Numbered from the stretch's first letter, positions 26,142-35,301 are shown. The stretch is DNA of 64,000 nucleotides from JAHBNG01 sp039028975 (GCA_039028975.1 JBCCHB010000016.1:82797-146796); one strand, 5' to 3'. The notes: generated by a model from the sequence alone, not told the origin. Numbers and translations are program-made.

Positions 26142-27146
26142 TTAAACCTTGCGACGCATAGTCAGCAGTGCTTGACGACGCTGAAAACCAAAGCGCTGAA
26201 AAGAGTCGAGTGCAGCGATATGCTCCGTGCTGATGGTAAGGGAAATGGGAAAGCGCGGAAAGTCCTGTAATTTAGAAAGGACCCAATGAGCAAAGTACTC
26301 TTCATATTTGCCAAAGTGTTCAGGACGAACCCAAAGCTGTAATTTATGTTCTCCCTGCCAGCGCTGTGCAGTAAGTTCCAAGGCCGCCTCAAATCTGTCA
26401 GTTGTACGGATACAGCGGCGCAGCACTGTGGTACGTCCAGCCAAACGCCACATCCACTCCGCCATCTGATCTTCCAACGTCATCTGGAAATCTGTGCGCT
26501 TTAACGAGCGCCACCACTCAGCATGGGCATCTGGCATACTACCAGCCAATTGGTAGAGCATCCGCCAATGGGTCGCCTTATAGGTTCCAAAACTTGGGAC
26601 TATAGGGGGCCTGGTAATGGGGGGTGCTTTTTGTAGCCGCAGTTCAACAGAACCCCCCATATTGTCAAAACCAACTTTTTCGTAAAGGTGACGGGCAACA
26701 TGATTGTTCTCGTACACCTGGAGAACAGCCCAGTCACCATTCGAGAAGTGGATGTGTTCTAGCGCTTGTGTAAGGAGGCCCTGAGCAATGCCGCGACCTC
26801 GAAAGTCAGATGCTACGGCCACATTGGCAATCTGCCAACGTCGGCCCGCTCCATCCCCCCGTTGAACTGTCACATTGCCAATAACCTTGCCCTCATGAAC
26901 CCATACAAAACCGCTAAATACATCATCATAGTTGATATTGTCCCCGCTAAACAGACGCATGATGCCAGCCATGTAACTCATAAAGCGCATTTCACGCAGG
27001 ATAGCGGTACCACGGTTGTCCAGCTCATGGGCAAATGCCCTAGAAATTAGATCCGCTACTGGCCTCAGATCACGCGCTAAATCAAATGGGCGAATACCAT
27101 TCTCAATAGGCGTACCAATATGACGTATGGCTGGTGTGGTTGTCAT
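26142..27146 (-). CDS. GNAT family N-acetyltransferase
   Basis: A 334-residue protein. Residues ~15-170 are a GNAT fold with the acetyl-CoA loop RGRGIAQGLL and the following NHVARHLYEKVGF. The C-terminal half repeats a weaker acetyltransferase-like shape ending SFQRFGFQRRQALLTM, so it may be a tandem-GNAT protein. It begins 5 bases after the grpE stop and lies in a minus-strand run with grpE and sbcDC. Substrate unknown. Confidence 0.85.
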   Translation of the reverse strand: MTTTPAIRHIGTPIENGIRPFDLARDLRPVADLISRAFAHELDNRGTAILREMRFMSYMAGIMRLFSGDNINYDDVFSGFVWVHEGKVIGNVTVQRGDGAGRRWQIANVAVASDFRGRGIAQGLLTQALEHIHFSNGDWAVLQVYENNHVARHLYEKVGFDNMGGSVELRLQKAPPITRPPIVPSFGTYKATHWRMLYQLAGSMPDAHAEWWRSLKRTDFQMTLEDQMAEWMWRLAGRTTVLRRCIRTTDRFEAALELTAQRWQGEHKLQLWVRPEHFGKYEEYFAHWVLSKLQDFPRFPISLTISTEHIAALDSFQRFGFQRRQALLTMRRKV

Positions 27147-27151
27147 TCGTT

Positions 27152-27907
27152 TTACATAGATACACGGACCAAGGCCGGACGTAGAACCCTCTCCTTGTGC
27201 TCGTATCCTGTTCTAAGCGTCTCGATGATGTGGCCACTTTCGATCTCGTCACTAGCTTCACTAGAAACTGCTTCGTGGCGATTAGGGTCAAATGGTCCAT
27301 CAACTGGCATGACAGTAACGCCTTCATCCTCAATCAGTTGAACTAATTTGCGTTGAATCTGCTGAAAGCCAGAGACCCATGGATTCTCTTTCTCATCCAC
27401 CTCTTCCGGTAGGTTCTTAAAGGCTAGGTCAAAATCATCTAAAACAGGGAGGATTCGTTCAACCAACCGACTGCTTGCCCTTTCAATGCTTTCGTGGAGC
27501 TGCTTTTCCTGCCGTCGTTTGATATTTTGGTAGTCTGCCACAGTACGCTGCAACCGATCAAAGTGTTCATCTGTTTTGGCCTGAGACGCGGCAAGCTGCT
27601 CTTCTAACTCAGCGATTCGTTCTTCCGGGGTGAGTTCGGCTGGTTCACCATCGTCATCTTCTTTGCTGACGTCATCGTTGACGTCGTCGGCAGATGGTGG
27701 GTCTGCTTCATTCGGTTGTGTACTTTCTGCTGATTCAGAATTTTCTGATTCGGTCCTAGAGGATTCGTCTGCTTGAGCACCGGTTGTTTCGTTCGCCGTT
27801 TGGCTTTGTTCCGTTGACTCAACATCCTCTGCTGCTTTGACGACCTCCTCAGCATCTTCTACTTTGCTTAAAATATCCATAACGTTTTTTTCATCTCTCA
27901 AATTCAT
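27152..27907 (-). CDS. grpE: GrpE nucleotide exchange factor
   Basis: About 251 residues. An acidic, low-complexity N terminus (residues ~15-95, rich in Glu, Asp and Ser) precedes a coiled coil and the GrpE core with YQNIKRRQEKQ, LVERILPVLDDFDLAFKNLP, GVTVMPVDGPFDPNRHEAV and the C-terminal GYEHKERVLRPALVRVS. It releases ADP from DnaK. ATG 27907 with AGAGAGGTG upstream is preferred to TTG 27949. It follows hrcA as usual, but dnaK and dnaJ do not come next. Confidence 0.93.
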   Translation of the reverse strand: MNLRDEKNVMDILSKVEDAEEVVKAAEDVESTEQSQTANETTGAQADESSRTESENSESAESTQPNEADPPSADDVNDDVSKEDDDGEPAELTPEERIAELEEQLAASQAKTDEHFDRLQRTVADYQNIKRRQEKQLHESIERASSRLVERILPVLDDFDLAFKNLPEEVDEKENPWVSGFQQIQRKLVQLIEDEGVTVMPVDGPFDPNRHEAVSSEASDEIESGHIIETLRTGYEHKERVLRPALVRVSM

Positions 27908-28019
27908 TTTCCCAAACACCTCTCTGTAGATGTTTATCAAACTTTTCAAAGGATTATCCCATGATTATGGAATGGTTATCGTGTAATACGAGCCATTCCT
28001 TACTTCAATTACTATAACA

Positions 28020-29066
28020 TTAATTACTATACATTTCTTCAACAATATCGCTCATTAAGGTTGCAACATAGCGAACGGCACCAATGGTGCGGCTGTACGA
28101 CATTCGTATCGGGCCAACTACCCCCAACATACCTGTTGCTAAATCGCTTACCCCATAAGGACTCATAATCACGCTAATGCTTTGGAGTTCTACATAGCGA
28201 TCATTGCCAGCTATAATGACTTGAATGCCATCACCGCCATTGTACTCATTCACCAACTTCTCCAGTAGTGTGCGTTCCTCTATCACCTGGACGATTCTGC
28301 GTATATTTTCGCCTTCGGAAAACTCAGGCGCGGCCAATACATGAGCCAATCCGTCCCGGTAGATCTGGCCAGTTGCTCGGTCGTCAACACGATTCATTAA
28401 TTCGATAATGAGTAGCGAAACCTCCTGAGCAAAGTCCGAGAGAGATGACATAACCCTCATAACATGACTGACGGTCAAACCGCTGAGGTGATCATTGAGT
28501 TCATTACTAATGGTACTTAGCGTACTCTGATTTTTCGGCGTTTCCAGATCGAGCAATTGTTGTTTGACAATACCGGTTTGCAAAACAAGAACCAGTAGTA
28601 CCTTGGTTTCATGGATGCCAACCAACTCGACATGTTTAAAGCTGCAAAACGCTGCTTGAGGTGGTGTAGCCAATGCCAAACTTTGTGAAGCATGAGCCAA
28701 TACGGATGTACTGATTCGCAGCCACTGATCCAACTCACTCTTAACCAGATTGAAACGAGAACGAATCAGCCGCCGTTCTGCGGGAGGCAATTCTACATCC
28801 GAAAGTAGATATTTGACATAATAGCGGTACCCTTGGCGTGTTGGAATCCGCCCGGCACTCGTATGAGGTTGGGTTAGTAGGCCGCTTTGTTCAAGCGATG
28901 CCATATCGTTGCGAATCGTTGCTGCACTAACACCGAGCGCGTGATTTTCGGCGATTGTCTTGCTACTTACTGGTTGGGCAGAGTGAACATACTCTTGGAT
29001 AAGAATACGTAGAACTTTTTCCCGTCGGTCAGTCAGTCTAGTTTCTTGCATAACAGATGGATTCAT
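28020..29066 (-). CDS. hrcA: Heat-inducible transcription repressor HrcA
   Basis: About 348 residues. The winged-helix N terminus has LTDRREKVLRILIQEYV, QPVSSKTIAENHALGVSAAT and IRNDMASLEQSGLL, then GRIPTRQGYRYYV; a GAF-like dimer domain follows and the end has GVVGPIRMSYSRTIGAVRYV, all HrcA hallmarks. It represses heat-shock operons through CIRCE. A longer start at TTG 29102 is unlikely, because that TTG is the -35 box of a consensus promoter; ATG 29066 (or ATG 29051) fits better. I see no CIRCE inverted repeat in this region. Confidence 0.93.
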   Translation of the reverse strand: MNPSVMQETRLTDRREKVLRILIQEYVHSAQPVSSKTIAENHALGVSAATIRNDMASLEQSGLLTQPHTSAGRIPTRQGYRYYVKYLLSDVELPPAERRLIRSRFNLVKSELDQWLRISTSVLAHASQSLALATPPQAAFCSFKHVELVGIHETKVLLVLVLQTGIVKQQLLDLETPKNQSTLSTISNELNDHLSGLTVSHVMRVMSSLSDFAQEVSLLIIELMNRVDDRATGQIYRDGLAHVLAAPEFSEGENIRRIVQVIEERTLLEKLVNEYNGGDGIQVIIAGNDRYVELQSISVIMSPYGVSDLATGMLGVVGPIRMSYSRTIGAVRYVATLMSDIVEEMYSN

Positions 29067-29073
29067 GCCCCTG

Positions 29074-29102
29074 ATAATAGCATTCTCGGATTGGTATGTC
29101 AA
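29074..29102 (-). promoter_or_regulatory. Consensus sigma-70 promoter of hrcA, leaderless arrangement
   Basis: On the minus strand TTGACA (29102-29097), a 17-base spacer and TATTAT (29079-29074) form a near-perfect promoter. The -10 box ends 7 bases before ATG 29066, so transcription would begin at or next to the start codon. Confidence 0.7.
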
Positions 29103-29105
29103 CGG

Positions 29106-30590
29106 TTAGTAAGCATTGCGATTTGTTCCCAAGATTGTTTGAATGATTGTTCGGATAATAATCTTGAAATCAAGAGCCAGCGACCAGTTCTCAATATACC
29201 AAAGATCGTACTTTGTCCGTTCGGCAATTGATGTATCGCCTCTTAGGCCGTTAACCTGCGCCCACCCCGTTAACCCCGCTTTTTCGCGATGTCGATCCAT
29301 ATATCGAGGGATAGCTTGACGAAATTGTTCTACGTAAACAGGACGCTCTGGCCTGGGGCCAACAAGACTCATATCCCCCACAATGACATTGATGAGCTGA
29401 GGCAACTCATCCAAATTGAGACGACGCATGATTGAGCCAAGTTTGGTATTCCGCAAATCACCCGGTACAGTCCACCCTGGCCCACTCTCTTCTGCATCCT
29501 CACGCATTGACCGGAACTTAATGATTCTAAAAGGGCGGGCATCCAATCCCATTCGCTCCTGAATAAAGAAAACAGGACCAGGACTATCCAGCTTAACAAG
29601 CATGGCCAATATCAGCATGATGGGGCTAAGTAGAATCAGAAAAATGGCACTTAGTATGACATCCACAACGCGTTTAAGCGTTAACTTCCAGCCCTGCAGC
29701 GCAACGTCTCGAACTGTCAGCAAGGGCAGGCCACTGAGATCACCAATACTTACCTCTGTCGCCATAATCTGGAACACATCAGGAAAGATGCGAATGCCAA
29801 CCTTTTCCCGCTCGCAGAGACCAATAATACGAACCAAATCCTGAGAATGGCTCTCAGGCAGACCCACGATTACTTCGTCAATCTGGTAGGCATCGATAAC
29901 CTGAGGAATATCGACCAACCTGCCCAGAATTGGTACATTCAGAACTGAGTCGACCTTTTGGTACCCTTCTTCATCAATAATGCCAACTGCCTGATAACCC
30001 AACTTGGGGCTGCCTACAATCTTTTGCACCAGCATATTGCCAATCTCACCAGCGCCAACGACCAATACCCGATCATCCCCAATTCCTCGGGCCTGTGCCT
30101 GCCACTGAAGTTGGGCATGCACCGTGCGGGCAATTGTTAGAATGGCAACATTGAACCCCCAAGCATAAACCACCAACGAACGATGATAGTTAAATTCCGG
30201 CGCACTCAACGTCATAAAAGCAATTGTGAAAAGCATGGCAAAGCTGTTGTAGACAATTGCTTTGAAGAATTCGTCCAAATGGGTTACCGGGCGACGACGC
30301 TGATACATCTTTTGACTAAAGAAGATTGCAACGAGAACTACACTATGGACCAGTGGAAGTAAGATAAATTCGTTGTATGGTCCCAATTGGCCACTGGGTA
30401 ATTGCCTCAAGAGCAGCGAATGGGCAAAAAAGTAGGCCAGGAAAGTGCTACCTATATCCAATCCAACCAAGGCCAACATGAAATAGAGCTGAGGGCGCTT
30501 GATCAGAACCGGCTGTTTGGCACGACCTAAACCGTAATCCAATTCGCTCAGTGTATTATAGGAATCTAAACCGTCCGATGGGTGTATCAC
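29106..30590 (-). CDS. Undecaprenyl-phosphate sugar phosphotransferase (exopolysaccharide initiation)
   Basis: A 494-residue polyprenyl glycosylphosphotransferase of the WcaJ/CpsE type. Four to five N-terminal membrane segments are followed by a Rossmann-like CoA-binding domain (VLVVGAGEIGNMLVQKI) and the C-terminal sugar-transferase domain: RVVDVILSAIFLILLSPIML, FFIQERMGLD, FRIIKFRSM, DELPQLINVI and MSLVGPRPERP. It loads the first sugar phosphate on the lipid carrier for exopolysaccharide. The start GTG 30590 is not supported by a clear ribosome site. A glycosyltransferase gene lies upstream. Confidence 0.9.
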   Translation of the reverse strand: MIHPSDGLDSYNTLSELDYGLGRAKQPVLIKRPQLYFMLALVGLDIGSTFLAYFFAHSLLLRQLPSGQLGPYNEFILLPLVHSVVLVAIFFSQKMYQRRRPVTHLDEFFKAIVYNSFAMLFTIAFMTLSAPEFNYHRSLVVYAWGFNVAILTIARTVHAQLQWQAQARGIGDDRVLVVGAGEIGNMLVQKIVGSPKLGYQAVGIIDEEGYQKVDSVLNVPILGRLVDIPQVIDAYQIDEVIVGLPESHSQDLVRIIGLCEREKVGIRIFPDVFQIMATEVSIGDLSGLPLLTVRDVALQGWKLTLKRVVDVILSAIFLILLSPIMLILAMLVKLDSPGPVFFIQERMGLDARPFRIIKFRSMREDAEESGPGWTVPGDLRNTKLGSIMRRLNLDELPQLINVIVGDMSLVGPRPERPVYVEQFRQAIPRYMDRHREKAGLTGWAQVNGLRGDTSIAERTKYDLWYIENWSLALDFKIIIRTIIQTILGTNRNAY

Positions 30591-30675
30591 TTTGGGTTGG
30601 TAAGTCGGGAATCAGTCGTCGGAATTCAAGTAGTTGGGAATGATGCGGTCAAAAACTCAGTAGCCCACACTGACA

Positions 30676-31683
30676 TCAAGTACTACGACAATAACGCCAC
30701 AGATGCTTGGCCACATCAAGACCACCCAGTGCAACAACACCAAACATGATCAGCCAATTGGCAATCCGGGACGTCTGTTGCTGGTAATGTTTGCGATAGA
30801 ATATCCACATGGCCTCATGAAAGTCAATCCGTGATTTAATTGTCTGGCTGCTGGCAGCTTCTTTCACATGAAGGACCTCCACTTCACCATTATACCAGAT
30901 CTGCCACCCAGCATCGATAAATCGCTTGGCCCAGTCTAAATCCTCCCCATACATAAAGAAAGTCTCATCGAGTAGACCAACCTCCTCAATTGCCTCTGCT
31001 CGCACCTGCATGTAAGCTCCTACAACTGCGTCCACAGGGTGGACTGCATCTTCTGGCAAGTATTCAAGATTGTAGGCGTTAAATCGTTTACTCTTTGGAA
31101 AGAGACGGCTCAACCCGATGTGTCGATAAAAGGAAGTTTGGGGTGTTGGAAAGCTGCGCCGACATGCTTTATCAATCTGTCCATCTGGCCGTCGTAAACA
31201 AGGCCCTGCTATGGCTGCACTGGCTTTGTCATCCATAAAATGGATCATTTCCGTAAATGCCAGCGGTGGCACTTCTGTATCTGGATTTAACAGCAGTGCA
31301 TAGCGCGGAGGTGCCTTAAAACCATCCTCCATGTCCGTAGATACCTCAGCCCGAAATCCCATCCAACAAAGTCCCAGGTTATTGGCTTTGGGATAACCCA
31401 AGTTGGACCCGCTTTCAATCAGATGAACTTGGGGAAATGCCTCGGCCACCATTTGGGCGCTTCCATCACTGCTGGCATTATCTACTACACAGACGGTGTA
31501 CTGAATGTCACCTTGGCTCTCAAAAATTGAGGTTAGGCAGCGACGTAACAGCTCTCGCGTATTCCAACTAACAATGACAATACCTAAGTCAGTTTTTAAA
31601 TCAAGGGAGCTTACATTGCCCGTGGCTGACTCAACGGTCGGATTTCGCTCGAATTTTTCCAATGTATGCTGCGATTTTAACAT
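30676..31683 (-). CDS. Glycosyltransferase family 2 (rhamnosyltransferase-like)
   Basis: About 335 residues with a GT-A fold: IVIVSWNTRELLRRCLTSI, VVDNASSDGS, a nucleotide-sugar DxD-like ALLLNPDTEVPP, then EVGLLDETFFMYGEDLDWAKR. A hydrophobic stretch near the C terminus may attach it to the membrane. It probably extends the polysaccharide started by the neighbouring sugar transferase. ATG 31683 has AGGA 7 bases upstream and was chosen over TTG 31698. Confidence 0.9.
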   Translation of the reverse strand: MLKSQHTLEKFERNPTVESATGNVSSLDLKTDLGIVIVSWNTRELLRRCLTSIFESQGDIQYTVCVVDNASSDGSAQMVAEAFPQVHLIESGSNLGYPKANNLGLCWMGFRAEVSTDMEDGFKAPPRYALLLNPDTEVPPLAFTEMIHFMDDKASAAIAGPCLRRPDGQIDKACRRSFPTPQTSFYRHIGLSRLFPKSKRFNAYNLEYLPEDAVHPVDAVVGAYMQVRAEAIEEVGLLDETFFMYGEDLDWAKRFIDAGWQIWYNGEVEVLHVKEAASSQTIKSRIDFHEAMWIFYRKHYQQQTSRIANWLIMFGVVALGGLDVAKHLWRYCRST

Positions 31684-31700
31684 ATATGTCCTGTCCAAGT

Positions 31701-31941
31701 CACACTTTATGGTCGGTGGGTGCGTCTCAAGGTAGCCATTCAGTCCCCTGAGCTTGTCGAAGGGGAATCCGGCTTCGACAAGCTCAGCCTACAGTAGGGA
31801 GCTGAATGGTTACGTCTCAAGTTTGGGAAATAGAGTGCGTTGCACTGTTCAAGCATCGCTCCATGTGCGGATCTGTCTTTGAACGGTGCAACGCACTCAG
31901 TTGGTTTGGCATTCCCCATTTGTGGACACACTTTATGGTCG
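31701..31941. repeat. Composite palindromic element flanked by 15-bp direct repeats
   Basis: CACACTTTATGGTCG occurs at 31701-31715 and again at 31927-31941. Between them are two palindromes. The first has arms CTGAGCTTGTCGAAG (31748-31762) and CTTCGACAAGCTCAG (31773-31787), with outer arms CCATTCAG and CTGAATGG. The second has 20-base arms at 31833-31852 and 31879-31898 with one mismatch. The CTGAGCTTGTCGAAG hairpin is a type of intergenic palindrome seen in many bacteria. No gene is encoded. Confidence 0.65.
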
Positions 31942-31942
31942 A

Positions 31943-32848
31943 TTATTTATGCAAGGCATATTCAATAATCTGATCAGGGACCAGCGAAGGCAACTTTAAA
32001 TAGTGAGAGGCAACATCCAACAGAGCCTGTTGAGGTAACAACCCAATTAACTCGCTTGAGTGGATCCTGGTTCCAAAGTCACTGGCCATTTGCTCGATGG
32101 CTTCCATGACACTAGGAAGACCTGTCACTTGAAAATCGACTAGATTCATGCTCACCTGAGCGCGCCCTTCCACCAGCAGTCCAAGGGCCTTGACAGCCAA
32201 CATGCCTCCGCTGCTCTCACGAATGCGTTTGCTTATGATTTTCGCTATCTGGACATCTCCAGTCTCTAGATAAACATTGTACGCGATGAGAAATTGCCGT
32301 GCACCAATTATAACGGCTCCAGCCGACCCAACCTGAACCGGTCCAAAATCAGGTTTTCGATGTGGTTGGCTGATCTCTTCGACCAAGCCTTCAAATTGGC
32401 CGCGACGAACGTCAGCCAGGTTGCGTCTTGCGGATTGAGTGGCGGCTGCTTCGTATAGATAGACAGGCAATCCCAATTCTTCTCCCACTCTAGCACCCAA
32501 TTGATTGGCTAAGGTTACACAATCTGCTAAACTGAATTCGCGTATAGGGATGAGCGGTACCACGTCTGTGGCACCCAACCGAGGGTGCACACCCTGATGC
32601 TCAAAAAGGTCGATCTCCTGGGCTGCCACATCTATGGCTTGATATAACCCCTCCACGACTGCTGCAGGGGGACCGGCTACAGTCAAGACGCTACGATTGT
32701 GATCCCAATCACTAGTTCGATTGAGCAGGCGAACACCTGGCCTTTGAATTGCTTGGGCTATTTTATCTACTACCTGACTACGCCGCCCCTCAGAAAAATT
32801 CGGGACTGCTTCAACAAGGCTTGACCTGTTTGTTTCCTGGTGTATCAT
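31943..32848 (-). CDS. Glutamate formimidoyltransferase
   Basis: About 301 residues, the FTCD N-terminal-type enzyme that transfers the formimino group from formiminoglutamate to tetrahydrofolate in histidine degradation. Visible signs are LVEAVPNFSEGRR, NRSVLTVAGPP, GVHPRLGATDVVPLIP, PVYLYEAAAT and QFEGL near FGPVQVGSAGAVIIGARQFL (split). ATG 32848 is chosen over longer starts because the conserved domain begins right after it and a promoter -10 box ends 6 bases upstream. No cyclodeaminase or hut genes are adjacent. Confidence 0.9.
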   Translation of the reverse strand: MIHQETNRSSLVEAVPNFSEGRRSQVVDKIAQAIQRPGVRLLNRTSDWDHNRSVLTVAGPPAAVVEGLYQAIDVAAQEIDLFEHQGVHPRLGATDVVPLIPIREFSLADCVTLANQLGARVGEELGLPVYLYEAAATQSARRNLADVRRGQFEGLVEEISQPHRKPDFGPVQVGSAGAVIIGARQFLIAYNVYLETGDVQIAKIISKRIRESSGGMLAVKALGLLVEGRAQVSMNLVDFQVTGLPSVMEAIEQMASDFGTRIHSSELIGLLPQQALLDVASHYLKLPSLVPDQIIEYALHK

Positions 32849-32854
32849 AAGGGT

Positions 32855-32883
32855 ATTATACCCATCAGAAGATATCAACCCAA
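32855..32883 (-). promoter_or_regulatory. Promoter of glutamate formimidoyltransferase, leaderless arrangement
   Basis: On the minus strand TTGGGT (32883-32878), 17 bases, and TATAAT (32860-32855). The box ends 6 bases before ATG 32848. The core GGGTATTATACCC is itself palindromic. Confidence 0.55.
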
Positions 32884-32900
32884 GTTCGAGCTTTGTAAAC

Positions 32901-34118
32901 ATGACTAATTCTGAGCAACTTCCTGAGCAACAATCTGATAGCAGCACTAATGGTCGCACGAAGCCGGCTTGGAACCGCTTTGTTGAACAACATCCTCAAC
33001 ATCACTTTTTGCAGCTTCAACAGTGGGGCCATTTTAAGGAATACTTTGGTTGGCAAAGTAGCACCGTGTTCACTTCTGATAGTGAAGGAGCCATTCGTAG
33101 CGGTAGTCTGGTTCTCTATCGACCGCTGATTGCCCAGAAACCATTTCATCAGTTACCTACCATGACCATAGGCTATGTACCCAAAGGACCATTGGTTGAT
33201 TGGCACGATGGCGCTGCTGTTCAGGAACTATTGGATGCTTTAGAGAAAGACGGGCGTCAGAATGGTGCGGGCATTCTGAAAATTGAACCAGAGCTACCCG
33301 ATACAGAAGAGAATCGAGCATTGCTTTACGAATATGGCTTTCACCCCAGCGGACAGACAGTTCAGCCCCGAAGTACAATCCACCTGGATATCAGTGGAAC
33401 AGAAGAGGCGATCATGGGGCAAATGAAGAGCAAGTGGCGCTATAATATCCGCTTAGCCCAGCGAAAAGGCGTAACCGTTCGCCAGGGATCCATCGATGAC
33501 CTAGTTGCTTTTAATGAATTGATGCAGACAACAGGCGCACGTAACGATTTTTTTGTCCACGAGCCAGCCTATTACCGCACTGCCTTCCAGCTCTTCTCCC
33601 CAGACTATGCTGCCTTTTTCTTTGCTGAGTACGAGGGGCAGCCTCTGGCTGCTGTGGCCATCTTTGTCGTTGGGCAGACGGCTTGGTACCCGTGGGGAGC
33701 TAGTAGCAATCATGAGCGGAATCGAATGCCCAATTATGCGCTGCATTGGTCAGCCATGCGTTGGGCCAAGGCCCAGGGGGCAACAATGTACGACTTCTGG
33801 GGCATCCCTGATCCCATTGGCGGGTTAGCCATGTCTATGCCAACTGCCACCGAGGCAGGTATTCCTGCCTTAACATTGCCTATTGACTTGCAGAATCTAC
33901 CATCAGGAGAACTATGGGGTGTATACAGACTAAAGCAAGGCTTTGGCGGAAACGTAATCCGTTATGTAGGTGCTTGGGATCGACCGATTCATCCTCTTGG
34001 CTATCGGCTCTATCAGTGGGCGCTGACTTTACGACAGCGTTTAGCCAGATCACCCAGCGGACAAACCCACCCCGATGTTCCCTTGCTGCCAAGTAGTGAA
34101 ACTATCAATACACCATAA
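32901..34118 (+). CDS. FemX/FemAB-type peptidoglycan aminoacyltransferase 1
   Basis: A 405-residue protein with two GNAT-like halves. Conserved stretches are TIGYVPKGPLVDW, MKSKWRYNIRLAQRKGV, AWYPWGASSNHERNRMPNYA and MYDFWGIPDP, characteristic of lipid II:amino-acid transferases that build interpeptide bridges from aminoacyl-tRNA. A ~30-residue stretch rich in Pro, Ala and Thr (near GGLAMSMPTATEAG) lies before the final LKQGFGGNVIRYVGAWD motif. It is divergent from the formimidoyltransferase gene and 11 bases before a paralogue. Confidence 0.9.
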   Translation: MTNSEQLPEQQSDSSTNGRTKPAWNRFVEQHPQHHFLQLQQWGHFKEYFGWQSSTVFTSDSEGAIRSGSLVLYRPLIAQKPFHQLPTMTIGYVPKGPLVDWHDGAAVQELLDALEKDGRQNGAGILKIEPELPDTEENRALLYEYGFHPSGQTVQPRSTIHLDISGTEEAIMGQMKSKWRYNIRLAQRKGVTVRQGSIDDLVAFNELMQTTGARNDFFVHEPAYYRTAFQLFSPDYAAFFFAEYEGQPLAAVAIFVVGQTAWYPWGASSNHERNRMPNYALHWSAMRWAKAQGATMYDFWGIPDPIGGLAMSMPTATEAGIPALTLPIDLQNLPSGELWGVYRLKQGFGGNVIRYVGAWDRPIHPLGYRLYQWALTLRQRLARSPSGQTHPDVPLLPSSETINTP

Positions 34119-34129
34119 GACACACCTGT

Positions 34130-35230
34130 ATGAACTTTACGAATCAGATGCAGACCACTCAATTGCACCGCATTACTGAAGCAACTGAGTGGCGTACTAC
34201 CCTGGCTGCTTTACCAGAGCCACATGTTCTCCAATCCTGGGAGTGGGGAGAGGCCAAAGCGCAGACTGAGTGGCGCGCTGTACGCTATGCTCTTCGGGAA
34301 CAGAATGGGAGCCTTGTGGCGGCGTTTCAACTTCTGCTCCGTCGCGGGCCGGCTGGGCTACCCTTTTCAATTGGTTATATTCCCAAAGGACCTGTAGTCG
34401 ACTGGACCCAATCTTCCCATGTGAAAGCAACCCTTGACCTGATAGCGAAAGTAGGGCGTCAAGAAAGGTCACTTTTTGTAAAGATAGATCCTAATGTACG
34501 AGAAGACCAACCAGAAGGGCAACAGTTGCTCCAACAGTTAGCTCTTGGTGGATGGAAAGTAAGTCAAGAGCAGATTCAGTTTAAAAACACGGCCTTTTCC
34601 CAAATAGAACCGGACCACGATTCGCCAGAAGAGCAGTTACTGGCCCAGATTAAGAACAAGTGGCGTTATAATATCCGCTTGGCCAAACGGCGAGGCATTG
34701 AAGTACGCCAGGGCAACGTAACCGATCTGGCCTCATTTTACGAGCTCTACGCGGAAACGGGAGAACGTGATGCATTTCTGATTCGTCCATATGCCTACTA
34801 CAAGGACGTTTGGGGGCGCTATTTGGCAGCGCAAGACGACCTGGACAACCCTGCTGGTGGAACGCTTCTGTTGGCTGAGCATCAGGAAGAACCATCGGCT
34901 ATTGCGGGTCTCTTTCTCATGCGTTACGGTCAGCGGACGTGGTATTTCTACGGCGCCAGCAGCAACAGGAGACGGCGTGATATGCCCAATCATCTGCTGC
35001 AATGGGAAGCACTTTGCTGGGCCATTCGCCAGGGATCGACCGTTTACGATTGGTGGGGAGCACCTACAAACCCTGACGATCCCGACGACTCTCTGGCAGG
35101 TGTCTGGCGATTTAAGCAGGGATTTGGTGCCCAACTACAGTCTCACGTTGGCGCTTGGGATCTCGTTACCTCACCCCTGCTCTTTGCCTTCTATAACCGG
35201 CTAATGCCACTTATCAAGAGATTTGTATAG
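34130..35230 (+). CDS. FemX/FemAB-type peptidoglycan aminoacyltransferase 2
   Basis: A 366-residue paralogue of the preceding gene with the same order of motifs: SIGYIPKGPVVDW, IKNKWRYNIRLAKRRGI, WYFYGASSNRRRRDMPNHL, VYDWWGAPTNPDD and FKQGFGAQLQSHVGAWD. Two tandem copies would allow two residues to be added in order to the cross-bridge, as FemA and FemB do; this is inference. Cytoplasmic, acting on lipid-linked precursor at the membrane. Confidence 0.9.
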   Translation: MNFTNQMQTTQLHRITEATEWRTTLAALPEPHVLQSWEWGEAKAQTEWRAVRYALREQNGSLVAAFQLLLRRGPAGLPFSIGYIPKGPVVDWTQSSHVKATLDLIAKVGRQERSLFVKIDPNVREDQPEGQQLLQQLALGGWKVSQEQIQFKNTAFSQIEPDHDSPEEQLLAQIKNKWRYNIRLAKRRGIEVRQGNVTDLASFYELYAETGERDAFLIRPYAYYKDVWGRYLAAQDDLDNPAGGTLLLAEHQEEPSAIAGLFLMRYGQRTWYFYGASSNRRRRDMPNHLLQWEALCWAIRQGSTVYDWWGAPTNPDDPDDSLAGVWRFKQGFGAQLQSHVGAWDLVTSPLLFAFYNRLMPLIKRFV

Positions 35231-35301
35231 CTGTTCAGCTATGTACAATCAGCCAAAAAGATATGGCTCAATACGCGTCAAGCCATGTCAATCTCAAACC
35301 C

